A stretch of 56,683 nucleotides of DNA, from positions 1-56,683 of the forward strand of contig NZ_JACJHR010000059.1 of the NCBI RefSeq assembly GCF_014174495.1, given 5' to 3'. The notes under the pieces were generated by a model. That model did not search any database. It saw only the letters and a program-made list of their open reading frames with translations, and was not told where the DNA came from. Made by a program: the position numbers and the translations under genes. How positions within the stretch are numbered: position 1 is the first letter of the stretch; each line of letters begins with the position of its first letter. This document shows, one piece after another, positions 34,127 to 44,087 of the stretch. The stretch comes from Amycolatopsis echigonensis (GTDB lineage: Bacteria > Actinomycetota > Actinomycetes > Mycobacteriales > Pseudonocardiaceae).

Positions 34127-35308
34127 TCAGGACGGCGGCAGCGGCGGCGGGGCCGCGCCGAACAGCGCCGACACTTCCGGCACCTGCGAGGCCGGGGTCC
34201 ACTGCGCCATGCCCGCCTTCCACACCAGGGTGTCCTTGGCGAGCGTGCCCGAGGAGATCTGCTGACCGAGTCCCGCACGGTCGAACGGGCCGAGCTGCTG
34301 GCCGTTCGCGCCGACGAACCACTGCTCGCCCTGCGGCAGCGGCGGCGGCATCGGCGGCGGGGCCTGCTGCTGGTACTGCGCTTGCGGTGGGGCCTGCTGG
34401 TACTGCGGCTGCTGGTATTGCTGGGGAGCCTGCTGCTGGTACTGCTGCGGGGCGGGCTGCTGCTGCGGTCCGGCCGCGCGCTGGCCGAGCGCCATGCCGA
34501 GGCCGATGCCGAGCCCCTCGCCCGCGCCGCCCTGGTTGTTCGCCGCCGCCTCGATCGCGTTCGCGGACTGGAACTTCGTGTACTGGTCGAGGTCGCCGAC
34601 CACGCCCATCTGGGTCCGCTTGTCCATCGCGGCCTCGACCTCGGGCGGCACCGAGATGTTCTCGATCATGAACTTCGAGATCTCGATGCCGACCTCGCGC
34701 AGTTCGAGGTTCAGCGCGTTCGCGATCTTGCCCGAGATCTGCTCCTGCTGGGTGACCAGGTCGAGCATCGGCACCTGGGCGGCCGCGATCGCGGGCCCGA
34801 GCTTGCTGATGACCATGCTGCGCAGGTAGTCCGACACTTCTTCGGTGCGGAACTGCGGGTCGGTGCCGGCCAGCTCCTTCAGCAGCGCGACCGGCTCGAC
34901 CACGCGGACCGCGTAGCCGCCGAACGCGCGCAGCCGGACCATGCCGAACTCCGCGTCGCGCAGGATGACCGGGTTCTGCGTGCCCCATTTGAGGTCGGTG
35001 AACTGCCGGGTGTTGACGAAGTACACCTCGGCCTTGAACGGCGAGTTGAAGCCGTACTTCCAGCCCTTGAGGGTGGACATGATCGGCATGTTCTGCGTCT
35101 GCAGCGTGTACATGCCGGGCGGGTAGGCGTCGGCGACCTGGCCCTCGTTGACGAACACCGCGGCCTGCGATTCGCGGACGGTGAGCTTGGCGCCCATCTT
35201 GATCTCGTTGTCGTAGCGCGGGAAGCGCCACACGATGGTGTCCCGGCTGTCGTCGGTCCACTCGATGATGTCGATGAACTCGCCGCGGATCTTGTCGAAG
35301 ATGCCCAC
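34127..35308 (-). CDS. SPFH-domain protein (YdjI-like) with C-terminal GYF_2 domain
   Basis: 393 aa. The SPFH/band-7-like core (~1-225) opens MGIFDKIRGEFIDIIEWTDD and includes VFVNEGQVADAYPPGMYTL and the helical EVGIEISKFMIENISVPPEV. A Gln/Pro-rich linker (~280-325, repeated QQYQQ and PQYQQAPP units) connects to a GYF_2 domain (EQWFVGANGQQLGPFDRAGL) that usually binds proline-rich peptides. Soluble and probably membrane-associated. First gene of the operon with the zinc-ribbon membrane protein. No PspA/LiaH homologue is nearby. Confidence 0.87.
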   Translation of the reverse strand: MGIFDKIRGEFIDIIEWTDDSRDTIVWRFPRYDNEIKMGAKLTVRESQAAVFVNEGQVADAYPPGMYTLQTQNMPIMSTLKGWKYGFNSPFKAEVYFVNTRQFTDLKWGTQNPVILRDAEFGMVRLRAFGGYAVRVVEPVALLKELAGTDPQFRTEEVSDYLRSMVISKLGPAIAAAQVPMLDLVTQQEQISGKIANALNLELREVGIEISKFMIENISVPPEVEAAMDKRTQMGVVGDLDQYTKFQSANAIEAAANNQGGAGEGLGIGLGMALGQRAAGPQQQPAPQQYQQQAPQQYQQPQYQQAPPQAQYQQQAPPPMPPPLPQGEQWFVGANGQQLGPFDRAGLGQQISSGTLAKDTLVWKAGMAQWTPASQVPEVSALFGAAPPPLPPS

Positions 35309-35371
35309 GTCTGACCCCTCGTCGTTGCCTCGTGCCCGCGGGCCACAGTACCTTGCGCCGCCCTCGCCGGA

Positions 35372-36499
35372 TCACTCCGGCGCGGCCGCCTCCCGCCAAA
35401 AGTCCCGCATCTGCGGGATGCCGCCCGGCCCGTCCACCCCGCGCTGGGTGAGAAGAATCGCCACTGAACCGGTCGAAGGCGTCAAGTAGGCGCTGGTTCC
35501 GGTGCCGCCGACCCAGCCGTAGCGGCCCGGGACCTGCCACGGCTCCCTCGGCTCGACGTCGACCGCTCCGCCGAACCCCCAGCCCTGGCCTTCGAGGAAG
35601 AGCGGGTTGGCCGCGATTTGTTCCGCGGTCAGGTGGTTGGTCGTCATCTGCCGGACGGACTCCTTCGACAGCAATCCCGCCCCGTCGGAAAGGAGCATTC
35701 GGGCAAAGCGGAGCCAATCGTCGGCGGTGCTGACCAGCCCGCCGGATCCGGCCGGGAACCGCGGCACCTCGCGCCACTGACCGTCCGGCGCGTCGGCCAG
35801 TTCGAGGCCGTTCTCGCCGCCGCGGTAGTAGCTGGCGAACCGGTGCCGTTTGGCGGCGGGGACCTCGAACGCGGCGTCGACCATGCCCAGCGGCTCGAAC
35901 AGCCGCTCGGCGAGGAAGTCCGGCAGCGACTGGCCGGACGCGCGGGCGATCAGGATGCCCTGCAGATCGGCGCAGGTGTCGTACAGCCACGCCTCGCCGG
36001 GCTGGTGCAGCAGCGGGAGGCGGGCCAGCCGGGCGAGCCATTCGTCCGGTTCCGGGCGCAGCCGGACCTCGCGGCCGTCGGTCTGCACCGTACGCAGCTC
36101 TTGGACCTGAGGGAGGGAGAAGTCCGACGGGAAGCCGTAGCCGGCGCGGAAGGTCAGCAGGTCGCGGACGGTGATCTGCCGTTTGGCGGGCACGACGTCG
36201 TCGACCGGGCTTTCCGGCGTCCGCACCACCAACGGGTCGGCCAGTTCGGGCAGCCATTCGGCGACGGGGGTGTCCAGGCCGAAGCGGCCGTCCTCGACCA
36301 GCATCAGCACAGCCGCCGCGGTGATCGGCTTGGTGATCGAGGCGAGACGGAAGATGGTGTCGCGGGTCATCGGCGCGGTGCCCTCGACGTCGAGATTTCC
36401 CACCGCGGTCACCTGGACTTCGTCGCCGCGCGCGACGAGGGCGACCGCGCCCGGGACGAACCCGGAGTCGACGTGGCGGCGCAGGACTTCGTGCATCAT
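35372..36499 (-). CDS. Serine hydrolase, class C beta-lactamase-related
   Basis: 375 aa without a signal peptide, so cytoplasmic. SITK (Ser54/Lys57) is the catalytic tetrad, WLYDTCADLQG supplies the Tyr motif (YxN is YDT), and YGWVGGTGTSAY near the end replaces the KTG box. Family members are esterases, D-aminopeptidases or transesterases (LovD/EstB type) more often than lactamases. It lies 63 bases beyond the SPFH gene start on the same strand, probably separately transcribed. Confidence 0.87.
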   Translation of the reverse strand: MMHEVLRRHVDSGFVPGAVALVARGDEVQVTAVGNLDVEGTAPMTRDTIFRLASITKPITAAAVLMLVEDGRFGLDTPVAEWLPELADPLVVRTPESPVDDVVPAKRQITVRDLLTFRAGYGFPSDFSLPQVQELRTVQTDGREVRLRPEPDEWLARLARLPLLHQPGEAWLYDTCADLQGILIARASGQSLPDFLAERLFEPLGMVDAAFEVPAAKRHRFASYYRGGENGLELADAPDGQWREVPRFPAGSGGLVSTADDWLRFARMLLSDGAGLLSKESVRQMTTNHLTAEQIAANPLFLEGQGWGFGGAVDVEPREPWQVPGRYGWVGGTGTSAYLTPSTGSVAILLTQRGVDGPGGIPQMRDFWREAAAPE

Positions 36500-36578
36500 C
36501 GGTCGTTCCCTTCGCGGGCGGACGGTCCGCGGGGTGGTCGTTGCCCGGGCCTCCCGCCGGACATCCGCCCGGCGCGGA

Positions 36579-38191
<1,613 letters not shown>

Positions 38192-38195
<4 letters not shown>

Positions 38196-39814
38196 TCTGT
38201 GATCCCGGCCGTTTCGCGAAGCTGGCCGTTGTCCAGCCGCAGCCAGCGGTCGACGCCGATCTCGGCCAGGAACCGCTCGTCGTGGCTGACCACCACGAAC
38301 GCGCCCTGGTAGGCGTTCAGCGCGCTCTCCAGCTGGCCGGCGCTGACCAGGTCGAGGTTGTTCGTCGGCTCGTCGAGCAGCAGCAGTTGCGGTGCGGGCT
38401 CGGCGAACAGGACGCACGCGAGCGTCGCGCGCAGCCGTTCGCCGCCGGACAGCACCCCGACCGGCAGGTGCGCCCGCGTGCCGCGGAACAGGAAGCGCGC
38501 CAGCAGATTCATCCGGTCCGCGGGCAGCATTTCGGGTGCGGCGTCAGCGAGATTTTCCGCGACCGTGCGTTCAGCGTCCAGCAAATCGAGCCGCTGCGAC
38601 AGATACGCGATCCGCCCGTCCGCACGGCTGATCTCGCCCGCGTCCGGCGTGAGAGTGCCGTGCATCAGCCGCAACAACGTTGATTTCCCGACCCCGTTCG
38701 GTCCGGTGAGCGCGATCCTTTCCGGACCCCGGACCGACAGATCCGCACCCTCGCCCGCGAACAGCCCGCGCACCCGAAGATGCTTGCCGGCAAATAACGT
38801 CCGCCCAGCCGGTACCGCCGTTTTCGGCAGTTCCAGGCTGATCTTCTGATCCTCGCGCAACGATCGTTCCGCCTGGTCAAGCTTGGCCTTCGCCGCACTG
38901 ACCCGCGCCGCGTGCGTGCCGTCCGCCTTCGCCGCGGACTCCTGTGCGTTGCGCTTCATCGTGCCCGCGAAGATCTTCGGCAGACCAGCGCTGGACAGAT
39001 TGCGCTGCGCGTTGCTGGCCCGTTTCGCCGCGCGTTCCCGGGCTTGCTGCATTTCGCGCTTCTCGCGTTTGACCTCTTGTTCGGCGTTGCGGATATTCTT
39101 CTCCGCGACCTCCCGTTCGGCTTGCACCGCTTGGTCGTATTCGGTGAAATTGCCGCCGTAGAACCGGATTTCGTCCGCGCCCAGTTCGGCGATCCGGTCC
39201 ATCCGATCGAGCAGCGCGCGGTCGTGGCTCACCACGAGCAGGCAGCCGGACCAGTCGGAAAGCACCCCGTAGAGCTGCTGGCGGGCGGTGTGGTCGAGGT
39301 TGTTGGTGGGCTCGTCGAGCAGCAGGACGTCCGGGCCGCGCAGCAGCTGCGCGGCGAGGCCGAGCGAGACGACCTGGCCGCCGCTGAGCGTGCCGAGCAG
39401 CCGGTCGAGCGCGAGATCGCCGAGCCCGAGCCGGTCCAGTTGCGCCCGGGTGCGGTCCTCGATGTCCCAGTCCGCGCCGATGGCGGTGAAGTGCTCCTCG
39501 GCCGCGTCGCCGCCCTCGACGGCAGTGATGGCCTTGAGAATCGCGTCGATGCCGAGCACCTCCGCGACCGTGCGATCCGCGGTGAGCGGCAGGTCCTGCG
39601 GGAGATATCCGAGCACGCCGTCGACGGTGACACTGCCTGCGGACGGTTTGAGCTGCCCGGCGATCAGCTTCAGGAGCGTCGACTTCCCGGCCCCGTTGGG
39701 CGCGACGAGCCCGGTCCGGCCGACCGGGAAGGTGGCCGAGAGCTGGTCGAAAACGACGGTGTCGTCGGGCCAGGAGAAGGAGATCGCGGACAGGACGATG
39801 CGGAGATCGGACAT
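38192..39814 (-). CDS. ABC-F family ATPase (first of tandem pair)
   Basis: 540 aa from ATG 39814 with GAGG 8 bases upstream. Cassettes: APNGAGKST with TLSGGQVVSLGL and LLLDEPTNNLDH; and GPNGVGKST with LSGGERLRATLA and LLLDEPTNNLD. The inter-cassette linker is long, charged and helical (QEVKREKREMQQARERAAKR), as in ribosome-protecting ABC-F proteins where it reaches the peptidyl-transferase centre. The second cassette of this protein and of its neighbour are clearly different, so the pair is an old duplication. A ~380-nt untranslated stretch precedes it. Confidence 0.92.
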
Positions 39815-40195
39815 GGTGAGGCCTCGCGGTGAATCGGCAGAGGGGTGCCTCTGCTGGTGTTGGTGTGGACGACTGAGGTGGGGCCATCCGCGACCAGCCC
39901 ATGCCCGACCTGGTTGGCGGCGCGCTCGCGCCTGCCTGGGGTCGGTTGCCTCGCGGTCCGTGGGTCTCCTGGCGTACGCCGCCTGACCTGCACGGGAAAC
40001 CTCCACGCGCGGCAGCGGGCCGCGCAGGGATCAGCGAGGGGCCGGTGCCGTCCTGGCCCGTGCCCCGGGCTCACCCGGAGATGTCGTCTTCACCTGCCAC
40101 GATGGAAATCCTCTTGATCAAGTCTGCGGTCCGCGAGCCAGGATACCAGGAACCGGGCAACGCGCATCCGAATTCCACAGTGGACGGACGGCGGT
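39815..40195 (-). promoter_or_regulatory. Long leader of ABC-F operon
   Basis: No gene is convincing in these 381 bases. A stem GCAGAGG/CCTCTGC (39837-39854) lies about 23 bases before the ABC-F start, ahead of the ribosome-binding site. A small open frame on the minus strand beginning MGWSRMAPPQSSTP (ATG at 39902) runs across the ABC-F start in another frame. Leaders with upstream frames and alternative hairpins control several ABC-F resistance genes by ribosome-mediated attenuation; here this is only a possibility. Confidence 0.35.
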
Positions 40196-40624
40196 TCAGA
40201 ACGTCTGCCCGAGCCGCTCCAGCAGCGGCGCCGCCTTCTTCAGCACCGCCAGCTCCTCTGGTGAGAACCCCGACCCGAGAGACTCCGCGAACTGACGCAT
40301 CCGGGCGTCGCGGCGAGCCCGCAGGACCTCGCTGCCTTCGGGGGTCAGGGACACGATCATCTGCCGTCCGTCGGCGGGATCGGGGGTGCGGATGACGAAG
40401 CCGCGCGCGGACAGGCCGCTGATGGTCGTGCTCATCGCCTGCGGGGTGATCTGCTCGGCACGCGCCAGCGCGGCGGTGGTGGCCGGGCCGTCGCGGTCCA
40501 GACGGGACAGCGCGGACCGTTCCGGCAGGGACAGTTCGGCCGTGACCTGGCTCTGGCGCAGCCTGCGGGCGATCAGGCTGACCGCGCCGTACAGCGTCAC
40601 GGCCAGTTCGTCGGGGGCGGACAT
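40196..40624 (-). CDS. MarR-family regulator
   Basis: 142 aa. Winged helix: LSLPERSALSRLDRDGPATT, ARAEQITPQAMSTTISGLSA and GFVIRTPDPADGRQMIVSLT (the wing, with the conserved DxR motif). It begins 9 bases after the stop of the FAD monooxygenase gene, so the two form an operon. It probably senses a phenolic or oxidised compound and controls the monooxygenase and perhaps the ABC-F genes beyond. Confidence 0.9.
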   Translation of the reverse strand: MSAPDELAVTLYGAVSLIARRLRQSQVTAELSLPERSALSRLDRDGPATTAALARAEQITPQAMSTTISGLSARGFVIRTPDPADGRQMIVSLTPEGSEVLRARRDARMRQFAESLGSGFSPEELAVLKKAAPLLERLGQTF

Positions 40625-40633
40625 GGGAAGAGG

Positions 40634-42100
40634 CTAGAGCAGGTACTCCCTGACGGCGGAGAGGTCGCCCGCGTCGGAGATCAGGCCGATATAGCCGTCC
40701 GGGCGGAGCAGGACCAGGGTGCGGTCGGCCGGGGAGTACGCGCGGGCCAGGTGGCCGGAGGAGTCGGCGATCTCGTCGTCGGCGGCAGGCTCGGCGACGA
40801 CGTGGAAGGTGCGGACGGAAGAGTCGAACCGGGGGCCGAAGTTCACCAGGGTGAACTGTCCGCCGCGGGTGAGGTCGAACAGGCGGCGTTCGCCGGTCGT
40901 GGTGGTGAGGCCGGGGGCGTCGGGGGCGCGGTCGCCCGCTCGGAGCTGGGCGGACTCGCCGCGGTCGTCGCGGGACAGGACGGAACCGCGGTAGTTGACG
41001 CTGAGCTGGGTCGTGTCCCGGTCGCTGCGGATGGGGATGCTCTTCTGCTCGGCGGCTTCGGCCAGCCGCGCGGCCGACAGCCGCAGCACGCCGGCGGCGA
41101 TCGGGCGGCGTTCGGACTCGTAGGTGTCCAGCAGTTCCGGTGTTCCGGCGGCGAGTTTCCAGCCCAGGTTGTGCGCGTCTTGGATGCCGGTGTTCACGCC
41201 CTGGCCGCCCGCGGGGGAGTGCACGTGTGCCGCGTCGCCGGCGAGGAACACGCGGCCCACGCGGTATCGCTCGGCCAAACGGGTGTTGGAGCGCCACACC
41301 GACGTCCATTCCGGATCGTGCAGGCGGATGTCGGTGCGGCCGCTTCGCCGGTCGAAGATCGTTTGCAGGGTGGCGAGATCGAGGCCGGTTTCGCCGCCGA
41401 TGGGCGCTTGGTACTGGAACAGCCCGGTGGACGGCAGCGGGCAGAGGCTGACGAAACCCTCCTGGCAGCGCCACATGTGCCAGGCGCCGCGGTCGAGACC
41501 GTCGACGGCCACGTCGGCGACGATCATCCGGATCCGCTCGTCCGTCTCGCCTTCGAACGCGATCCCGGCTTGTTTGCGGACGACGCCGCGGCCGCCGTCG
41601 CAGCCGACCAGCCACTGTGCGCGGACGGTTTCGGTCTGGTCGCCGGTGCGCAGTACCGCCGTCACGGCGTCGGCGGATTGGTCGAAACTCTCGAGCGCGG
41701 CACCGAATTCGACCGTGCCGCCGAGTTCGGCCAGTCGCAGGCCGAGGGTTTCTTCGACGCGCCATTGCGGGGTGATAACCGATGCCGGGTAAGGAACATC
41801 GGGACGCTCCTCGTAGGTCGGGCCGCCGCTCGTCCGGCCGTCGGGGTCGATCAGCAGGATCGGCATCGCCGACCGGCCGTTGGCGAGAATGCGGTCGATG
41901 ACGCCGAGGTCGTCGAACACTTCGAGGCTGCGCGGCTGCAGGCCCTTGCCGCGCGAGCCCGGGCGCGGGCCTGGGGCCGCTTCGACCAGCCGGAACCCGA
42001 CGCCGCGCCGAGCGAGTTCGCAGGCCAGCGTCAGCCCGGTCGGGCCCGCGCCGACGATCAGGACCGGCAAATCCGGCGTGGACAGATTTGTGCTCGGCAT
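40634..42100 (-). CDS. FAD-dependent aromatic monooxygenase (PHBH-like)
   Basis: 488 aa from ATG 42100. VLIVGAGPTGLTLACELARRG (FAD), LVGCDGGRGVVRKQAGIAFEG (DG motif), and VGRVFLAGDAAHVHSPAGGQGVNTGI (GD motif); the last ~90 residues (FTLVNFGPRFDSSVRTFHVV) form the thioredoxin-like C-terminal domain of phenol-hydroxylase-type enzymes. It could hydroxylate a natural product or an antibiotic; the operon with MarR and the divergent TetR-MarR fusion point to inducible detoxification. An in-frame extension to 42292 overlaps the divergent gene and is improbable. Confidence 0.88.
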   Translation of the reverse strand: MPSTNLSTPDLPVLIVGAGPTGLTLACELARRGVGFRLVEAAPGPRPGSRGKGLQPRSLEVFDDLGVIDRILANGRSAMPILLIDPDGRTSGGPTYEERPDVPYPASVITPQWRVEETLGLRLAELGGTVEFGAALESFDQSADAVTAVLRTGDQTETVRAQWLVGCDGGRGVVRKQAGIAFEGETDERIRMIVADVAVDGLDRGAWHMWRCQEGFVSLCPLPSTGLFQYQAPIGGETGLDLATLQTIFDRRSGRTDIRLHDPEWTSVWRSNTRLAERYRVGRVFLAGDAAHVHSPAGGQGVNTGIQDAHNLGWKLAAGTPELLDTYESERRPIAAGVLRLSAARLAEAAEQKSIPIRSDRDTTQLSVNYRGSVLSRDDRGESAQLRAGDRAPDAPGLTTTTGERRLFDLTRGGQFTLVNFGPRFDSSVRTFHVVAEPAADDEIADSSGHLARAYSPADRTLVLLRPDGYIGLISDAGDLSAVREYLL

Positions 42101-42149
42101 TGTCAACCCCCTGGCTCCGAACAACTCCTGTCCGCCAGAGTAGGGAAAC

Positions 42150-42165
42150 TTGCTAAGAAAGGCAA
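42150..42165. promoter_or_regulatory. Possible operator between monooxygenase and fusion regulator
   Basis: TTGC (42150-42153) and GCAA (42162-42165) flank an A-rich centre in the 85-base divergent region, an A/T-rich island against 70% GC surroundings. It is a weak candidate site for the TetR part of the adjacent fusion protein. Confidence 0.35.
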
Positions 42166-42185
42166 AACTTTCTATCGTGGGCGGA

Positions 42186-43223
42186 GTGGCCCCTGAAACC
42201 GTGCGCCGCCGCCGTGGCGAGCAGCTGGAATCCGCGTTGCTGGCCGCCGGGTGGGACGAACTGGTCGAAGCCGGGTACGCACGGCTGACCATGGAATCGG
42301 TCGCCGTCCGCGCCCGGACGAGCGAGGCCGTGCTCTATCGGCGGTGGGCCAACAAGGACGAGCTCGTGCTGGCGGCGATGCGGCGGCACCGCGACGACCA
42401 TCCGATCGCGATGCCCGACACCGGGAGTTTGCGCGGCGATCTGCTCGCGTACCTGACCGCGGCGAGCGAATCCCTGGCCGGATTCTTCGCCATCGCGGCC
42501 GCCGCCGCTATCTCCGGACTGTCGGCGCATACCGGTGCCACTCCTGGTCAGATCCGGGACAGGATCATCGGCGACCGGCTGCTCCCGCGAGACATCTACG
42601 CGCGCGCCCACGCCCGCGGCGAGATCGACCTGACGCGCCTTTCCGGCACGGTGCTCGAAATGCCGTTCCAGTTGATGCGGCACGACCTGCTGCTGGACCT
42701 CGCCCCGCTCCGGCCCGCGCGGATCCGGTCGATCGTCGACGAGCTTTTCCTGCCGCTCGTCCAGTCGCCTGCAGGAGTTAAAGACTTAACTCCTAGTCGG
42801 GAAAACAAGCCGCGACCGAAGTCCGGCGACCTTTTCCGGTCGATTCGCTGGGTGCGGCGCAAGCGGATCGAGGAATGGAGCCGCACCCGCGGCCTGACCT
42901 TCGAACAGGCCATGGTGCTCGGCTACCTGGAGCGGCAGCCTGGCGCCATCCAGCGAGACGTCGCCGAGATGAGCCACACGACGCCCGCGAACGTTTCCCT
43001 GCTGCTGAAGGGGCTCGAACGCCGCGGGCTGGTCGAGCGCCGCACGGAGGGCGGGCGCAAGCGCGTTTACGCCACGGAAGCCGGGCTCGATCTGGTCGCC
43101 GGGCTTGACGCGGTGCTGGCCGAGGCTGACGAGATGGTCTTCGCTCCGCTTGACCGGGACGAGCGGGACAAACTGGAGGCGATGGTGGCCAAGATCGACG
43201 CGCACCTGCCCGGGGGCTCGTGA
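42186..43223 (+). CDS. TetR-MarR fusion transcriptional regulator
   Basis: 345 aa from GTG 42186 (GGGCGGA just upstream; GTG 42177 is an alternative). Residues ~1-195 are a complete TetR protein: TMESVAVRARTSEAVLYRRW (HTH) and a C-terminal helix ending IRSIVDELFLPLVQ. After a ~20-residue linker (PAGVKDLTPSRENKPRPKSG), residues ~215-345 are a MarR winged helix (GAIQRDVAEMSHTTPANVSL, GLVERRTEGGRKRVYATEAG). Both DNA-binding domains look intact in one frame. A perfect inverted repeat lies in the linker DNA (42773-42794). Divergent from the FAD monooxygenase, the likely target. Confidence 0.85.
   Translation: MAPETVRRRRGEQLESALLAAGWDELVEAGYARLTMESVAVRARTSEAVLYRRWANKDELVLAAMRRHRDDHPIAMPDTGSLRGDLLAYLTAASESLAGFFAIAAAAAISGLSAHTGATPGQIRDRIIGDRLLPRDIYARAHARGEIDLTRLSGTVLEMPFQLMRHDLLLDLAPLRPARIRSIVDELFLPLVQSPAGVKDLTPSRENKPRPKSGDLFRSIRWVRRKRIEEWSRTRGLTFEQAMVLGYLERQPGAIQRDVAEMSHTTPANVSLLLKGLERRGLVERRTEGGRKRVYATEAGLDLVAGLDAVLAEADEMVFAPLDRDERDKLEAMVAKIDAHLPGGS
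42773..42794. promoter_or_regulatory. Operator-like inverted repeat inside fusion gene linker
   Basis: AGGAGTTAA (42773-42781), AGAC, TTAACTCCT (42786-42794) is a perfect 9-bp inverted repeat, A/T-rich in a GC-rich gene, and encodes part of the linker (AGVKDLTPS). The TTAA-centred form is typical of MarR operators. It probably is the former promoter/operator of a separate MarR gene. Confidence 0.6.
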
Positions 43224-43256
43224 GCGGCGAGAGCCGGGGTTGCCGCTCACGAGCCC
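43214..43256. terminator. Terminator hairpin over stop codon of fusion gene
   Basis: GGGCTCGTGAGCGGC (43214-43228) pairs perfectly with GCCGCTCACGAGCCC (43242-43256); the TGA stop lies in the left arm. There is no U-tract, as is common in actinobacteria. The remaining bases to 43388 hold no gene. Confidence 0.65.
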
Positions 43257-43388
43257 TGAACGCGCGCCCTTCGGCGGGGTGGGGTCGGCTTTGGTGCGGC
43301 AGGGCTGGCTCGCAGGCCCGTGCCAGTGCGCAGCGAAGCGTCCCGGCTCGGCCTTGCCCGCGATGCCAGCCGCACCGCGAGCCCCTGC

Positions 43389-43958
43389 TCACCTTCGCAA
43401 CCGCCGCAGATTGCGTTTCCCCAGCACCGTCAGCACCGGCTTCGTCGCCAGCCATTCCCCGAACCGGTACTCGTTCGCGGGCACCAGCCGTTCCGCCAGG
43501 TCCGGCCGGTGCCGCCGCAGGTAGTGGCGTGCTTTCTCCGCGTGCAGCGGATTCGAGACGATCTTGATCCGGTCCGCGTCCTCGATCAGCGGCACCGCGC
43601 CGAGCACGTTCTCCCACGTCGACCGGCTCTCGGTCTCCAGCGTCAACGGACCCTGATAGCCGTGCTCCCGCGCGTACCGTGCCATCAGCTCGGCCTCCGT
43701 CTCCGGGCCGCCGACGGCTCCGCCGCACAGCACCAGCCTCGACGGCCCCGGCGCCTGGGAACGTACTGCCGCCCGCACTCGCCAGCGGTTCACGAAATTG
43801 GCCCGCGACCCGCGGTTGCGGTAGCCGAGCACGACCACTGCCTCGCCGGTGCCCGACGTCCCCGGGCGGCCGCCCATCGCGCGGCGCGAGGACCGCCAGT
43901 GTTCCCATTCGGCCCAGCCGAACAGCAGGACGAAAAACATGATCGAACGGCGCGGCAC
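43389..43958 (-). CDS. YdcF/SanA-like DUF218 protein
   Basis: 189 aa. An N-terminal hydrophobic segment (IMFFVLLFGWAEW) anchors it. The DUF218 core shows AVVVLGYRNRG, LVLCGGAVGGPETEAELMARYARE, TLETESRSTWENV and KIVSNPLHAEKARHYLRR, the usual order of the family's conserved acidic, Asn and His residues. DUF218 proteins act in envelope or vancomycin-related (SanA) phenotypes; the reaction is not known. Convergent with the fusion regulator. Confidence 0.85.
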   Translation of the reverse strand: MPRRSIMFFVLLFGWAEWEHWRSSRRAMGGRPGTSGTGEAVVVLGYRNRGSRANFVNRWRVRAAVRSQAPGPSRLVLCGGAVGGPETEAELMARYAREHGYQGPLTLETESRSTWENVLGAVPLIEDADRIKIVSNPLHAEKARHYLRRHRPDLAERLVPANEYRFGEWLATKPVLTVLGKRNLRRLRR

Positions 43959-44087
43959 TCACCCGATCCTACCATTGTCCACAAAGGACAGGCCGGGACG
44001 AGGGAAGACGCACGTCTGGAACTTGTTGATCCGCGAAGGTACTGTCACACGAACCGCTACGTCGCCGTCCGGTAGTCGGGAGGAGCA

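Noticed and set aside
34098..36257. Long minus-strand frame overlapping SPFH and serine hydrolase genes
   Set aside because: Arg/Gly-rich product in a shifted frame; the SPFH, GYF and SITK motifs define the true frames.
35372..36499. True class C beta-lactamase resistance gene
   Set aside because: No signal peptide and no KTG box; more like cytoplasmic esterase/transferase members of the family.
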